DNA from: Brettanomyces bruxellensis
Lineage: Eukaryota > Ascomycota > Pichiomycetes > Pichiales > Pichiaceae
Length of the DNA stretch: 64,000 nt
Direction of reading: 5' to 3'
NCBI RefSeq assembly: GCF_011074885.1
Contig: NC_054690.1
Coordinates: forward strand, 2,609,001-2,673,000
The translations under genes and the position numbers were made by a program. Position 1 is the first letter of the stretch, and each line of letters starts with the position of its first letter. The notes under the pieces were generated by a model that saw nothing but the letters and a program-made list of their open reading frames with translations, searched no databases and was not told where the DNA came from. Positions 9,760 through 19,946 of the stretch are shown here, in pieces.

Positions 9760-10842
9760 TTATAGGCGATCAACGCTTTCTACGAATTTGTCTAAAGCTC
9801 TCAAGGCAGATCCGCTGGTAATACTCTGAATTGCAATATTCACACCTTCCTTCCAATTATCAGTTAGACCACCCATCACAGCCAGAGCTGAGGAATTCAT
9901 CAATATATAATCCACCAAAGCATCATCACCTGGTTTGATGCTTTTTAAAGACAAAATCTCTCTTAGTTTGACTGCATTCTCCTCAGGCGTTCCAGATCTC
10001 ACAAGATTTAAAGAGTGGTCTGGAAGTCCAAAGTCTTTTGGTGAAACTGTAAACTCCTCAATCTCATCATTTTTCTCGTTGTAATTCCAAACGACACTTT
10101 TTCCCGTTGGCGAAAATTCGTCTAAGCCAACCTCACCCCAAACAACAAAAGTTCTTGCAGGTCTCCTTCCCTTCTTCTTATCAGATTTAATTGCAGCCAT
10201 ACAGTATGTTTCGCCAAGTTCCCTGGTGTAAACGCCTAGGATTCTCCCCTTTAATGGAATGGGGTTTAGCAATGGTCCAAGAATATTAAAAATGGTTGGA
10301 ATTCCCAAATTCTTCCTCACGTTAACAACCTTGCCCATTCCCCTATGAAAGGCAGGAGCAAAAAGGAAACACATATTCGATTCATTGACCACTGTTGGAA
10401 CTGAATCAGCGTTCACTTTCATCAGGTTCACACCAAGCTTCGACATTAAATCACCTGCACCTGATTTGGATGTTGATGCTTTTCCTCCATGCTTGCAAAC
10501 GTTCAACCCCATTCCGGCACCAATAATAGCAGCAGAAGTCGAAACATTGAACGTGTTTTGAGAATCTCCTCCTGTTCCCACAATGTCAAAGTAACCGTCT
10601 GGATCAATTTTACTAAGATCTATTTTATCTGAGTATTCAAGGATGGTCTGTACTGCATTCGCTATGAACTCGGAGTCAAAATCGATTTTTCTAAGTCTTA
10701 TTGCCGTAAGAAAAGACGAAATTTCAATATCATTCGCTTCCCCATCAAAAATCAATCTCAAAGCTTTAGTGAACTGAGTCTGGGTCAATGTTGGAGGATT
10801 CTCCAGTAATGCCTGAATATATGGTGTCAATACTTTAGCCAT
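9760..10842 (-). CDS. TRP4: Anthranilate phosphoribosyltransferase
   Basis: Second step of tryptophan synthesis: anthranilate plus PRPP gives phosphoribosyl-anthranilate. 360 aa from the ATG at 10842 (S. cerevisiae 380). The signature PRPP-binding loop DIVGTGGDSQNTFNVSTS is followed by KHGGKASTSKSGAGDLMSKLG, both diagnostic of TrpD-type enzymes; RNLGIPTIFNILGPLLNP follows. The N-terminal helical domain precedes the alpha/beta domain as usual. The open frame extends six codons further upstream to a GTG, but the first ATG gives MAKVLTPY and is the likely start. A consensus Gcn4 site lies 200 bp upstream (11042-11048), in keeping with general amino-acid control. Confidence 0.96.
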   Translation of the reverse strand: MAKVLTPYIQALLENPPTLTQTQFTKALRLIFDGEANDIEISSFLTAIRLRKIDFDSEFIANAVQTILEYSDKIDLSKIDPDGYFDIVGTGGDSQNTFNVSTSAAIIGAGMGLNVCKHGGKASTSKSGAGDLMSKLGVNLMKVNADSVPTVVNESNMCFLFAPAFHRGMGKVVNVRKNLGIPTIFNILGPLLNPIPLKGRILGVYTRELGETYCMAAIKSDKKKGRRPARTFVVWGEVGLDEFSPTGKSVVWNYNEKNDEIEEFTVSPKDFGLPDHSLNLVRSGTPEENAVKLREILSLKSIKPGDDALVDYILMNSSALAVMGGLTDNWKEGVNIAIQSITSGSALRALDKFVESVDRL

Positions 10843-11041
10843 GTTGTAATAATTCTGCACCTTTACCTATTTATATTAGACACTACGGATAAGCTTTCAA
10901 CTTAAGGAATAACTGCTTAAAAGAAATTGTTTTACTTTTTTTTCTCTGCCGTCGAAGATATCTTAATTATCCTGGTTCCATTATAAGACCCTTCCTTCAT
11001 TTTATTTTTTTTTTTTTTGTTCTTCTCGCTGTTCTTCCTCT

Positions 11042-11048
11042 TGAGTCA
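11042..11048 (+). promoter_or_regulatory. Gcn4 site upstream of TRP4
   Basis: TGAGTCA, a perfect match to the Gcn4 consensus TGASTCA, 200 bp upstream of the TRP4 ATG and just beyond a poly-T tract. Gcn4 controls tryptophan genes in yeast. ARG3 in this window has the same site at a similar distance. Confidence 0.65.
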
Positions 11049-11363
11049 TACAAGTATTGCATTACTCGGGACTAAATGTATATATAAATACATAATCTGG
11101 AGCAAGTACAGCCCAAAGATTATATCTTCGTCTTTATTTTGTTAAGGCTCACTATTGTTCAATGCACAGTGGGTGTTATTTGCATGCTTTGCTTTGCATA
11201 TTCTTCCTGTTTGGATTATTCTTTCACATGTTGCGTTATTAATAGTAGTTAATCTAACCTGTATTGGTGTACAGATGTTTATTCTCCAAAGAAATACTCA
11301 AGTGCAGTCGTGCTAAAATTTTGTATTTTTTAGGATAAATTCCAACAGTACTGTAGTAAGACG

Positions 11364-11369
11364 ACGCGT
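11364..11369 (+). promoter_or_regulatory. MCB (ACGCGT) upstream of CDC12
   Basis: Perfect MluI cell-cycle box inside GACGACGCGTCAAA, 244 bp upstream of the septin ATG. MBF binding at G1/S would suit a septin needed at bud emergence. Inferred from the motif only. Confidence 0.45.
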
Positions 11370-11607
11370 CAAAAGAACTTCGCTGTTGTTTTCATTCCCG
11401 CCATAATTGGATCACAGATGCATTACTTCTAATTTTTGGAAAGTCAAAGAAAAAATAGTATATTCATAATTAAAGTCACCTTAAAAATACTAAGCCTAAA
11501 AAAAGTACAACTTTGAAAAATGTTTTATTCTTCTTTTTAATATTACCTTTGGAGCCAAGCTTCTTCTCTTTATTAGCTTTTAGCATTTTAAAGGCAACTG
11601 ATCAATT

Positions 11608-12904
11608 ATGTCGAAAGCTGCTGCACCTGCAATTGAGCCCATTGGAGTGGCAAATTTGCCAAATCAAAGGTAAGCATCTGCTTCTTATTTCTTTTGCTGA
11701 TTTATCGGGAAAGAATGTTTATCAAGCGTCACGTTTTATTCATGTCTCAGCGTTTTCAATTATTGCGTACTAACAATGATATGAATTATATTATTTTAGG
11801 TATAAGATTGTATCCCAAAAGGGTGCCACTTTCACAATACTTTTGGCTGGTGAATCAGGTCTAGGCAAAACAACATTCATCAACACGCTTTTTCAGACGC
11901 TATTAGTTCCACACGAAGACAACAGAAACAGGCACAACAAACCTATTAAAAAAACTGTTGAAATCAGTATTGTGCGGGCCGAATTGGAGGAGAAGAACTT
12001 CAAAATTAGATTGAACGTGGTAGACACACCTGGTTTTGGAGACAACGTAAACAATAAGAATGCATGGCAACCAATTGTTGAATTCATAGATCAGCAGCAT
12101 GAATCTTACATGAAACAGGAATCTCAGCCAAGTAGGAATGAGATTAAGGACTTAAGAGTTCATGCTTGTCTATACTTTATAAGACCGACGGGCCATACCC
12201 TTAAGCCGTTAGATATAGAAGCCATGAAGAGGATTGGGGAAAGAGCAAATCTTATTCCTGTCATTGCAAAGGCTGATACTTTGACTCCAAATGAAATGCT
12301 TGAATTCAAGAAGCGTATAAGAGCAATCATTGAAGCGCAGAATATCCGCATTTATTCTCCACCAATCGAAGCGGATGATCAGGCAGCTGCTGAGCACGCA
12401 AAACAGTTGATTGAATCGATGCCATTTGCTGTGATTGGTGCGGAAGAAGAATTTGAGATTGGTGGTAAGATGATAAAGGGTAGAAGATACCCGTGGGGTT
12501 TCGTTGAAGTGGAGAATGATCAACATTGTGATTTCAGAAAGCTCAGAAGTTTGCTTCTCAGAACCAACATGCTTGATTTAATTCTTTCTACTCAGGAATT
12601 CCACTATGAGAATTACAGAGGACACAAGATCAAGGGTGAAGCAGACGGTGACTCCAAATCAATCAAGGAAAGTAATTCCGATAACAAGTTGTCGGAGAAT
12701 CCTGAATTCCTTGAGGAAGAGAGAAAATTGAAGAGATACTTCGCCGAACAGCTAAGAAATGAAGACCAAAGATTTAAGCAATGGAAGCAAAATATCCATA
12801 CGGAAAAGAATAGGCTTAATCATGACCTTGCAAATTTGCAAAGCGATATGAAGAATCTTGAGAACGAGGTTAAAACCCTTCAAAGAGTTAAGGGCTACAG
12901 TTAG
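11608..12904 (+). CDS. CDC12: Septin Cdc12, spliced
   Basis: GTP-binding septin of the bud-neck filament ring, needed for cytokinesis. Exon 1 is 11608-11669 (MSKAAAPAIEPIGVANLPNQ and the first bases of an Arg codon), followed by GTAAGC; the branch point TACTAAC is at 11768-11774, the acceptor AG at 11798-11799, and exon 2 is 11800-12904. The joined protein is 388 aa (S. cerevisiae 407). NLPNQRYKI across the splice matches S. cerevisiae Cdc12 exactly. Motifs are G1 GESGLGKTT, G3 DTPGFGD and G4 AKAD, the septin-unique element (YPWGFVEVEN...DFRKLR) and a C-terminal coiled coil. Several stretches (LPNQRYK, DNVNN, LRVHA, CDFRKLR) identify Cdc12 rather than Cdc3, Cdc10 or Cdc11. Confidence 0.95.
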
Positions 12905-13252
12905 TTGCATTTCGATCGTGTTTTATTTTAGGCATCAGCAGAGATTTGGTATGTCCAAGTTCAGATTGTTACTAAAGTTTTCCCATACAATTTTATCAAG
13001 TACTTTTTTGTAAGTTTACTTTATCCTTCTATATCTATCATGCTCTCATTCCGTTGTTTGTGTTGCGCATAAAGTATTGTTGTGTTTTATTTCATACTTT
13101 AAAAGCAATTTAGAATAGTATTGTCATCATGTTCGTTTAAATTTCTATGTCTTTAAACTACCTCATAAAAACAACTTCTTATAACACAAAGGTATGTGTA
13201 CAATTAATTAGATACACAAGGTAAAAATATGAAGAAGTTTACATTAAAAAGC
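12905..13252. other. Convergent spacer CDC12 / RPS24
   Basis: AT-rich 3' flank of two convergent genes. I see only likely 3' untranslated and polyadenylation sequence, no gene. Confidence 0.5.
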
Positions 13253-14122
13253 TTACTCCTGAGCTCTCTTAGCCTTCTTAGCAGCATATCTTCTCTGAGT
13301 ACCGAAGACCTTCTTGTTTCTGTTCTTCTTCTGCTTTCTCTGTTGTCTAGATGGCTTCTCAATCTTGTTGGCAAGACCAGCTCTCACCAATCTGTAATGA
13401 GGCTCAAACTTCTTAGCGTCGGCAACACTGTCGTAAACCAATCCGAAACCGGTTGATTTACCTCCACCGTACTGGGTTCTGAATCCGAAAACAGAGATGC
13501 AATCTTTCTCCGTCTTGTACAAGTCAGCCAACTTCTCCTCCAACTCAGTCTTTGGAACATTTGCCTTGGATGGATGGATAACATCGATAACAAACTGTCT
13601 TCTCTTCAACAATGGGTTGCTGATGACCTTTCTGGTCCTGATAGTAATAGCGTCCGACTATACAAATGATTTAATGTTAGTAAATTTGTTCCAGCTGAAT
13701 CATTCCATCGTACAATTAATCGTTCCTTTGTGATTGCGTTTAGTTCTACATTCTCAGTCCATAGATAGGAAATCATTATAGTATGCAGCTTTTATACTCC
13801 ATACGTGAATCTCGTCTGTAACGTAATAACTCCGATTTATGGCACTGTGGTGTCTGGCGTAATTAACGTGTATAAATTCCTCACGTAACTTAAAACAATT
13901 GAAAATAAACAGCTCACAGAGTAAATGATTCGAAATTGTATAATCCGCAACGTTATGTTTCTTGTAAATAGTATTTCTCTGCATAGCAATGTGCCACATA
14001 TGGTTTTCTTTCCTGATAGCAGACATAGAGGTATAAATTATAGCATTCACGTTTGGGTTGATGATTAGATATCCGACGTCATCCTTAAAGGTTCGATCAT
14101 AACTTATTCTTTAACATACCAT
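13253..14122 (-). CDS. RPS24: 40S ribosomal protein S24 (eS24), first exon is the ATG alone
   Basis: Small-subunit ribosomal protein. Exon 2 (13657-13253) starts [17 protein letters not shown] and ends with a Lys/Arg-rich tail ([14 protein letters not shown]), clearly eS24, but has no start codon in place. On the minus strand ATG at 14122-14120 is followed at once by GTATGT, and the intron (14119-13658, 462 nt) has a TACTAAC branch point at 13682-13676 and ends TATAG. Joining gives 135 aa, exactly the yeast length. S. cerevisiae RPS24A and RPS24B also have an intron right after the ATG, so the position is conserved. The intron is the longest seen here, as usual for ribosomal protein genes. 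Confidence 0.95.
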
Positions 14123-14774
14123 CTTCGATAATTTGCCAACTGGTTTTTATATATAAGTTGTGGATACTTGCTTAATGTTGCTTAGGCTTAGAGTGTAAAA
14201 TCAATCTTGAATATACCTATCTTGAACTTTTTCCCTTCCTTTTGCTCGAGAGTCTCAACTAAAATTTTTATTCCCTCATAATTTTTATTTTTCACCGTCA
14301 CAAATAACGCTTTCAAATTTCTGAGAATTTCAGGTTCCCTTAATATGCTAAGCAATAGGTACTACATTATTTTTTTCCCGAGATGCGATGACAAAAATTA
14401 TTCTGGAGGTGCGAGGTGTAATATATCATACATAGTAATCACGTGGAGATATTTAAAAGTGCAATATTGTAACCAATCGACGCGAATCGACTGCTTAGAA
14501 TTAATATCGGGGCGTTCTCCTGGCGGACGATAAAGACATTATGTTCGAACAATCTTCCAAAGCCGTTTACCCAATTTACGCACGCACTTACGTGGACAGC
14601 TTAGTATACAATTTTATTATTTAATATCAAATTATGAAGAAATTTAATGTACTTGTGGGCATACCTTCTCTGTCCCGTGGCTATCTGGTGAATAGTAATC
14701 TCTTATGAGGAGCTGATCCCTATGAAGCATGACTAACATCGAAAAAATGAAAAGAAGCATTTCAGATACATACT
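14123..14774. other. RPS24 promoter and VTC1 3' flank
   Basis: 652 bp between two minus-strand genes. A TATATAA lies close to the RPS24 start (about 14150) and T-rich tracts follow. No gene is seen; the short plus-strand frame at 14345-14533 has no family features. Confidence 0.5.
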
Positions 14775-15143
14775 TCAAGCCCGTATTCTTAAAGTAAAGT
14801 TGACTATGACGGCAATCAACAAGAAAAAGCATAGCATTGTAGGACCAAATCTGTCATCGTATGGGCCAGATCCTCTTCTTCTAATAGCATTTGCTCTCCA
14901 GTGATATGTTACCAATGCATATATCATAGTACCCATGGCAATCAAATTGAAGAGTGATGCTGAAATTCGTCCAATTCTGTCACCAAAGTTCAACAAGCCC
15001 ACAGCAAGTGATCCTAAAATAACTGTGAAGTTGAGCCATGACAAAAAGGTTCTCTCATTAGCAAAAAAAACTTTGGGTTCCACCCTTGTTGGTAAGGCGA
15101 TTCTTTTACCTGGTGCTTTCTGTAAAAGGGGAGCTGAAGACAT
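14775..15143 (-). CDS. VTC1: Vacuolar transporter chaperone subunit Vtc1
   Basis: Small membrane subunit of the VTC polyphosphate polymerase complex of the vacuole, also needed for V-ATPase stability and microautophagy. 122 aa with [38 protein letters not shown], nearly identical to S. cerevisiae Vtc1 (129 aa), and three transmembrane helices with the [11 protein letters not shown] loop. The protein stops after LRIRA and lacks the last few hydrophilic residues of the S. cerevisiae protein. A CACGTG 270 bp upstream (15413-15418) suggests phosphate control by a Pho4-type factor. Confidence 0.95.
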   Translation of the reverse strand: MSSAPLLQKAPGKRIALPTRVEPKVFFANERTFLSWLNFTVILGSLAVGLLNFGDRIGRISASLFNLIAMGTMIYALVTYHWRANAIRRRGSGPYDDRFGPTMLCFFLLIAVIVNFTLRIRA

Positions 15144-15412
15144 GGTTCATTCACAACTTGATTCAACAGTATATAAAAGGTTTACCTGCTCTTATTCCGC
15201 TAAGTGCAAAATGATTATTCTAAAAAAGGTTTGGTGGACTTAATAAATAGCGAGGAGCATTGCCTAGCAGCACCTCTTCTACCAGTCAAGACCGATTTCC
15301 TGCTCTTTTTTTTTTATGCCTCTCACTGATTTGTCCTCATTTCTATTCATTTCTTTTTATTAAAGCGCAGAATGGAACAATAGAATAAAATAAAGACTGA
15401 TTAAAACTACTG

Positions 15413-15418
15413 CACGTG
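15413..15418 (+). promoter_or_regulatory. CACGTG (Pho4-type E-box) upstream of VTC1
   Basis: GCACGTGCC, 270 bp upstream of the VTC1 ATG. S. cerevisiae VTC1 is a PHO-regulon gene controlled by Pho4, which binds CACGTG cores. Cbf1 and other bHLH factors bind the same core, so the factor is not certain. Confidence 0.5.
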
Positions 15419-15818
15419 CCTGTTTCCTACCTTCTCTTCGGCAAACTTTTATTGTAAATTTTATTCGATAGACACAATCATGTCTTGTACCCTGAGTTGA
15501 TAGAATATTGGATTTTTTTTTAATTTTCATCAAAAGCCTTCAAACATGTAAATTATACTTACATACAGAATATATGCAATGATGCTACTGGCATCATATT
15601 GATTATCGGTGAGGATTATTGATTTACTATATGTTTCTTGTTATTATTTTTATTTGGCACAGCCTCACGGTAGTACTATTTTGTCTCGTTCAATCAATTT
15701 TTATGATTCTTTCTTCTGTAGGGATTTCCATTTTATTGTCTATTAGAACGGAAGAAGTACGTGGAAATTAAGACTATATGAAATAAGCCTGTTCATTTCT
15801 GATAAGAAGAAGTTATAA

Positions 15819-15865
15819 ATGTTGTGTTCTATGTGTGTTCAACTAATAACAACATAGAACAACAT
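15819..15865. repeat. Imperfect inverted repeat (14-bp stem, 2-nt bulge)
   Basis: Left arm 15819-15834 (ATGTTGTGTTCTATGT) pairs with right arm 15852-15865 (ACATAGAACAACAT) apart from a two-base bulge, with a 17-nt loop. It lies in the long VTC1/TDA2 spacer. It may be an RNA hairpin, a paired protein-binding site or a trace of a mobile element. Confidence 0.6.
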
Positions 15866-16737
15866 TTGTATTGTATGTTTTGAAGTTGTTATCATGCGAC
15901 TAACAAGATATTATTCTAGATCAGTAAGCCTGATCTCTTATAAAATGAAACGCCAGATTTATTATGCTGAGTGATGTAAAAGCATTCCAAATAGAGATGG
16001 TATCTAAATTATATAGTTCATTCAGGGAGAATTTTTCAAAAATTCGTTGACATACGAAGAATATTCATGTTTGTCCATCATTTATCATTATTGCAGTTAT
16101 GATGTAGCTCGGTATGGAAAGCTTATAGGTGATCACAGACAGATATAACATCGTTAGCTATATTATCGAATAGTGCAGACCTAAGGTTAGAGGTAACTTT
16201 ATTCACTGAGGAATCATTTGATTCATTATACAATAGATAAATCCTATTCTGTTGGTTCGATAAATTTGTATCCAGACAATAGGGGAGATTTCATTTGGCC
16301 ATACTTCAGGTATTTACTTAGCTTAATGCAGTTTTATATATGGCCAAATTTTGTTCTTATTTTCCTCCTAAAATATAGCCAAATATTCGATTCTGTTATA
16401 ACGGCCCATCCCCAAATAAACTTTTTTTAACTATTTGTTATATCTCCTTTCAAACCATACCATGCAGTATTTGTAGTATTCCTGCACACGTAATACGTAC
16501 GCATTTAAGCTTTTATACAACCAAAAGAAGGATTTTTTGAGCTTTAAGGAAACGTGATACCCTTCCTGGTGTACGGAGGATATACAATTCTTTGATGATA
16601 GTATCTAAATAACTTTCAAAAATCTACGGAGCTCTAACTCAAGAGAAATTATTTCCGGTCTCTTTCAATCATGATAAATTACTAAATACTAGAATACGAA
16701 AGCCAGGTAATATTATATCTTAGTTTCATCTTGAAGC

Positions 16738-17163
16738 ATGACATCTGACCCAATTATTATTCTCTCTGAAGTGAATTCTGACAACTTGGTAAGCATCTAT
16801 AAGTTGTGAATCGCGTTTTATTTTTATCTTCATTATCGACTAACGTTGTAAGTGTATGTCTTTCGATAGCCAATCACAGCACGTGAACTTAAGGAAATTA
16901 TACAAGTTGCATATAAGTTCGAACATATAGATAACAAAAGTCTTGCAAAGTATGTGGTCACATTTTTGAATAAAAAATCTTCCAAGTTTAAATATATTGT
17001 TACAATAAATCGAATTGAAGCCCACGAGAGCTCTAAAAACAACATATCATCATCACTGAGTACTTCATGGGATGAAAAAAATGATGGCCTTCTTACTATT
17101 AAGGTCAATTGTGATTGTGGCGTGTTTTTATTGGTGACAGTCATATTTATCTCGTCGTTTTAA
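16738..17163 (+). CDS. TDA2: Tctex-1-type dynein light-chain homologue Tda2, spliced
   Basis: Tda2 is a dimeric Tctex-type light-chain fold protein that acts at endocytic actin patches with Aim21. Exon 1 is 16738-16788 (MTSDPIIILSEVNSDNL, phase 0), followed by GTAAGC; the branch point is CGACTAAC (core 16838-16844) and the acceptor AG is at 16868-16869; exon 2 is 16870-17163. The 81-nt intron joins to give 114 aa (S. cerevisiae 126). The C-terminal pattern SKFKYIVTINRIE...SSSLSTSWDEKNDGLLTIK...FLLVTVIFI matches the Tda2 strands, including the conserved SW(D/E)xKxDG. It is convergent with SEC6, 91 bp apart. Confidence 0.85.
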
Positions 17164-17254
17164 ACAGAGATATATCATCAAACATACAGAATTTCTTGCG
17201 GGGTAAAAAACATTAAAATAACATTATTTTGTATCATTTTCATGATTACATATA

Positions 17255-19578
17255 TCATTCATCCGTTGTAATATCATGAAAACGTGCCATGAATGTTGAA
17301 GCTTGGTCTTCTCCATTAGAAGCAGCAACTTCCTTTGATGCTCCATTACACATATCTGCTATGATGCTGGTTTTATTGTCACTAAGGCCCTTATTCTTGA
17401 GAATTATTTTAATGAACGATAATGGAAGATCATTGAATACCTGCACGGCTGACTTCCATTGTTCCACATATTCGGAAGACTCTTCACAACTCGACAGATT
17501 AATGAGAATGTCAAGAATATACAGCTGATCTGGCACAATCTCTGCCCGGTCGAACTTAGAAAATGTTTGTTGGATCAAAATACCATCTCTTTCAATTTTT
17601 TCAGAAAATTTCGGTTCTTTGATTTTGCGTTTATAAAACAACGCACTTAAGTACGAAAGTAAGTATTGGTCAAAAACAATCTCGAAAAGAGAAATGTAGA
17701 GTTCTGGATGTAAGAATTCTTCAAGTGGTCCCATGTATGATTCATCAACTATTTCCAAGGAATATTCGATCATACTTGAACTCTTGTACCATTCTTTTGA
17801 AAATACTTGTTCCAAATAAGGTTGGTATTCTACCACGATAAAACCATTAAGTTTCTGTAGGCATGTCGTACCTAACTCGATTGCATATCCGGAAGCATCT
17901 TCTGCTATTTTCTCAACCTGTTCATGAAAATTAGAATGTAGAAGTTTTTTAACCTCTTTAAATTGCCCATCCAATGCATCCACAAGTTTAACACAATCGT
18001 TTGCTAAAATTGTTATGTATCTCGGCATAAATCCAACAGTTATATCCTCTGTAATTTCCCCATTTTCATTTTCCGCCGGAAGAGTCCATTTCTTCACCTC
18101 CTGTGATAAAGCAGTATCCCATTTGTCATAATACTGTTTCAGAACAACTTCAGCAAAAAATTCTAAGTATTGGATAAGTATCTTGGAATCTCCAAGTTCA
18201 GCCAAAGCATTAATATTTGATTTTAAAATTTCGACCACTGTTTGTGCTGTTTCTATTCCTAATTTCTCCTCTTTAGTATCTGGTGGCTCCTTATCTCTAC
18301 TTTTAAATAATTTTATGGCCGGAGTAAGCGAGTTGTCAATCCATTCGGTGGTCTTTTGTTTATTAAATTGAGGCATGACTCCAAAAGTTCATCCATCTTA
18401 TCCTTATTCAAAATACTGCAACTCTTAATATCCGTTTTCGAGAGATTGAACAATTCCTTAAGTTTCTTCCGATTTTCATATTCAAAATTTAACATTTCAA
18501 CAACCGTACTATTTGAAACTAGGTCATCATCTAGGACATCCAAAAAAAGCTTTCTTAAGCCCTCTTGGTTCCATTGAATTATTCGTAAGAAATAATTCCA
18601 TTCTGGTGGAAAGCATCGTTTGATAATTGTGCGGTAAAGCCCCAACGTTTCATAATAATTATCATCTAGAACTTGTAATATTTCTGCTCTATCCGTGGAT
18701 GCAAATATATTATCAAGAGCATCTTTTATAGCCTTTTCGAAATATTCGTCAAATTTCATTCTGTAAGAGCGTACATGCGATCTTTTAACATACATGTGCA
18801 ATTTATTAACTTTTTGTGAAGATTCTGTATTATCAGCGGATGTAGTGCTAAAAATACTATCCAGTAACTGTAATTTCATGTCTTCTTTCTCCTCAAATTG
18901 AATGATTTGAATCAATTTAATAATAAGCCCATAATTCTCGCAATTCATTATGTCGACAAAAGCATCCACCACCATTCTTAAAATGTGATCAAATCTAGAA
19001 ATTAGATCATCCAATCTTACAAATGAGTTGTCCGCTGCATGTTGTATGTCTGGAGTTGATTTTTCGGCCATTATTTCAACCTTATCTCTAAAATCTCTCA
19101 GTTGGTTCAATTCGTAATGTATTAGTAATATGTTATCACCACTTGATGTTTCGGAATAATACTCGGCATCTTTTGGGACCTCAATTGTCATGAGCTCCTC
19201 GATTAGATCCATCTTCTGTGCAAGGGTCTTAAACCCTGTGTACAACTCTTCAATATCCAAAAAGTTTTTTAAAGTCGTAGCAGCTTTGTCAAATACTGCA
19301 CTGACACTTCTATCAGATGTCGATGCCTTCTGAATATCCTTGAGTTTTTGAATATTTGTTTCCAAAAGTTTTAGTTGCTTATTTGCTGTTTGCATGTTAT
19401 TGATCATGCCTTGTATTTCATTCATTCCGCGCTCTTGTTCTAGCTTGATTTGAGAGTCCACACTGGATTTCTCCTTGTCAAGACTTCCAATGATGGTTTC
19501 AATATGAGTTAAATCATCCTCTGATTTAAGTACATCCGCCACCTTACCCAATACTTTAGGGTCCTCTTTTGAGGGCAT
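17255..19578 (-). CDS. SEC6: Exocyst subunit Sec6, reading frame broken by one base
   Basis: Sec6 is a core subunit of the exocyst, which tethers secretory vesicles at the bud plasma membrane and binds Sec9. The N-terminal part (19578 down to 18313) and C-terminal part (18376 down to 17255) are in different frames and overlap by 64 nt. Together they give about 790 aa (S. cerevisiae 805). The N-terminal part has the coiled-coil start and LIHYELNQLRDFRDKVEIMAEKS, which aligns with Sec6. The break falls where yeast Sec6 reads LNLI..K.TEWI: the first frame gives LNLINK and the second gives KTTEWID, so one extra base near the A4 run (18354-18357 on the plus strand) would restore it. SEC6 is essential in S. 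cerevisiae, so an assembly indel or one damaged allele is likelier than loss. Confidence 0.88.
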
Positions 19579-19946
19579 TTTTGTTTTGAAATGTGTTAAC
19601 TGTCTAGGTGATTTCTTAAGTATATATGTTTATTGCATAAAAATATAACCACAATGATTAACGTTTCATATGTTTTTAGTCCCCAACAATAAAAATTTCG
19701 AGAGTGGTTTTTCTCCTACATTTATTGACTATTATTTTTTTTTTTTTTTCCCCCCCCCCCCCCCCCCCCCCCCCTTCACTCTATATTTTCAAAGTATCGC
19801 CTCTAGTGAGGTAAACCTACTGTATTGTACATGGCATATTTGTTGCTTTTTTAAACTTCTAATTTGTACTCTATTTAAGACAAATTTATATGCACTGCTT
19901 TAATAAATCAGCCAACGATGTAAGAGATGTTTGTCTTATACCCGTT
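19579..19946. other. SEC6 promoter / ARG3 3' flank with homopolymer tract
   Basis: Short spacer between two minus-strand genes. Its main feature is the T15-C25 run at 19735-19774. No gene is seen. Confidence 0.6.
19735..19774. repeat. T15-C25 homopyrimidine tract
   Basis: Fifteen T followed directly by twenty-five C, read straight from the sequence. The minus strand carries G25, able in principle to form G-quadruplex or triplex structure. Such runs slip in replication and sequencing, so the exact length is unreliable. Confidence 0.85.

Larger units (their letters stand above)
10843..11607. other. Divergent promoter region TRP4 / CDC12
   Basis: 765 bp with no gene. It contains a poly-dT tract at about 11004-11018 (a nucleosome-free-region feature), a Gcn4 site (11042-11048) nearer TRP4 and an MCB (11364-11369) nearer CDC12. 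Confidence 0.6.
15144..16737. other. Long divergent spacer VTC1 / TDA2
   Basis: About 1.6 kb, AT-rich, with no protein-coding gene I can support. It contains a CACGTG near VTC1 and an imperfect inverted repeat at 15819-15865. An open frame at 16218-16430 (70 codons) is low-complexity hydrophobic and shows no family. An unannotated RNA gene or a decayed LTR is possible but not shown. Confidence 0.45.

Noticed and set aside
13754..14050. 98-codon frame inside the RPS24 intron
   Set aside because: Lies wholly in the intron, no recognisable domain. I also looked for a C/D-box snoRNA there and found no convincing box pair.
14345..14533. Small frame upstream of RPS24
   Set aside because: Low similarity to any protein and in a promoter region.
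16218..16430. 70-codon frame in the VTC1/TDA2 spacer
   Set aside because: Hydrophobic low-complexity translation, no partner exons found.
18340..18376. Programmed -1 frameshift in SEC6
   Set aside because: No X XXY YYZ slippery site in phase. A lost base near the A4 run is the simpler explanation, so it is listed only as a frameshift.
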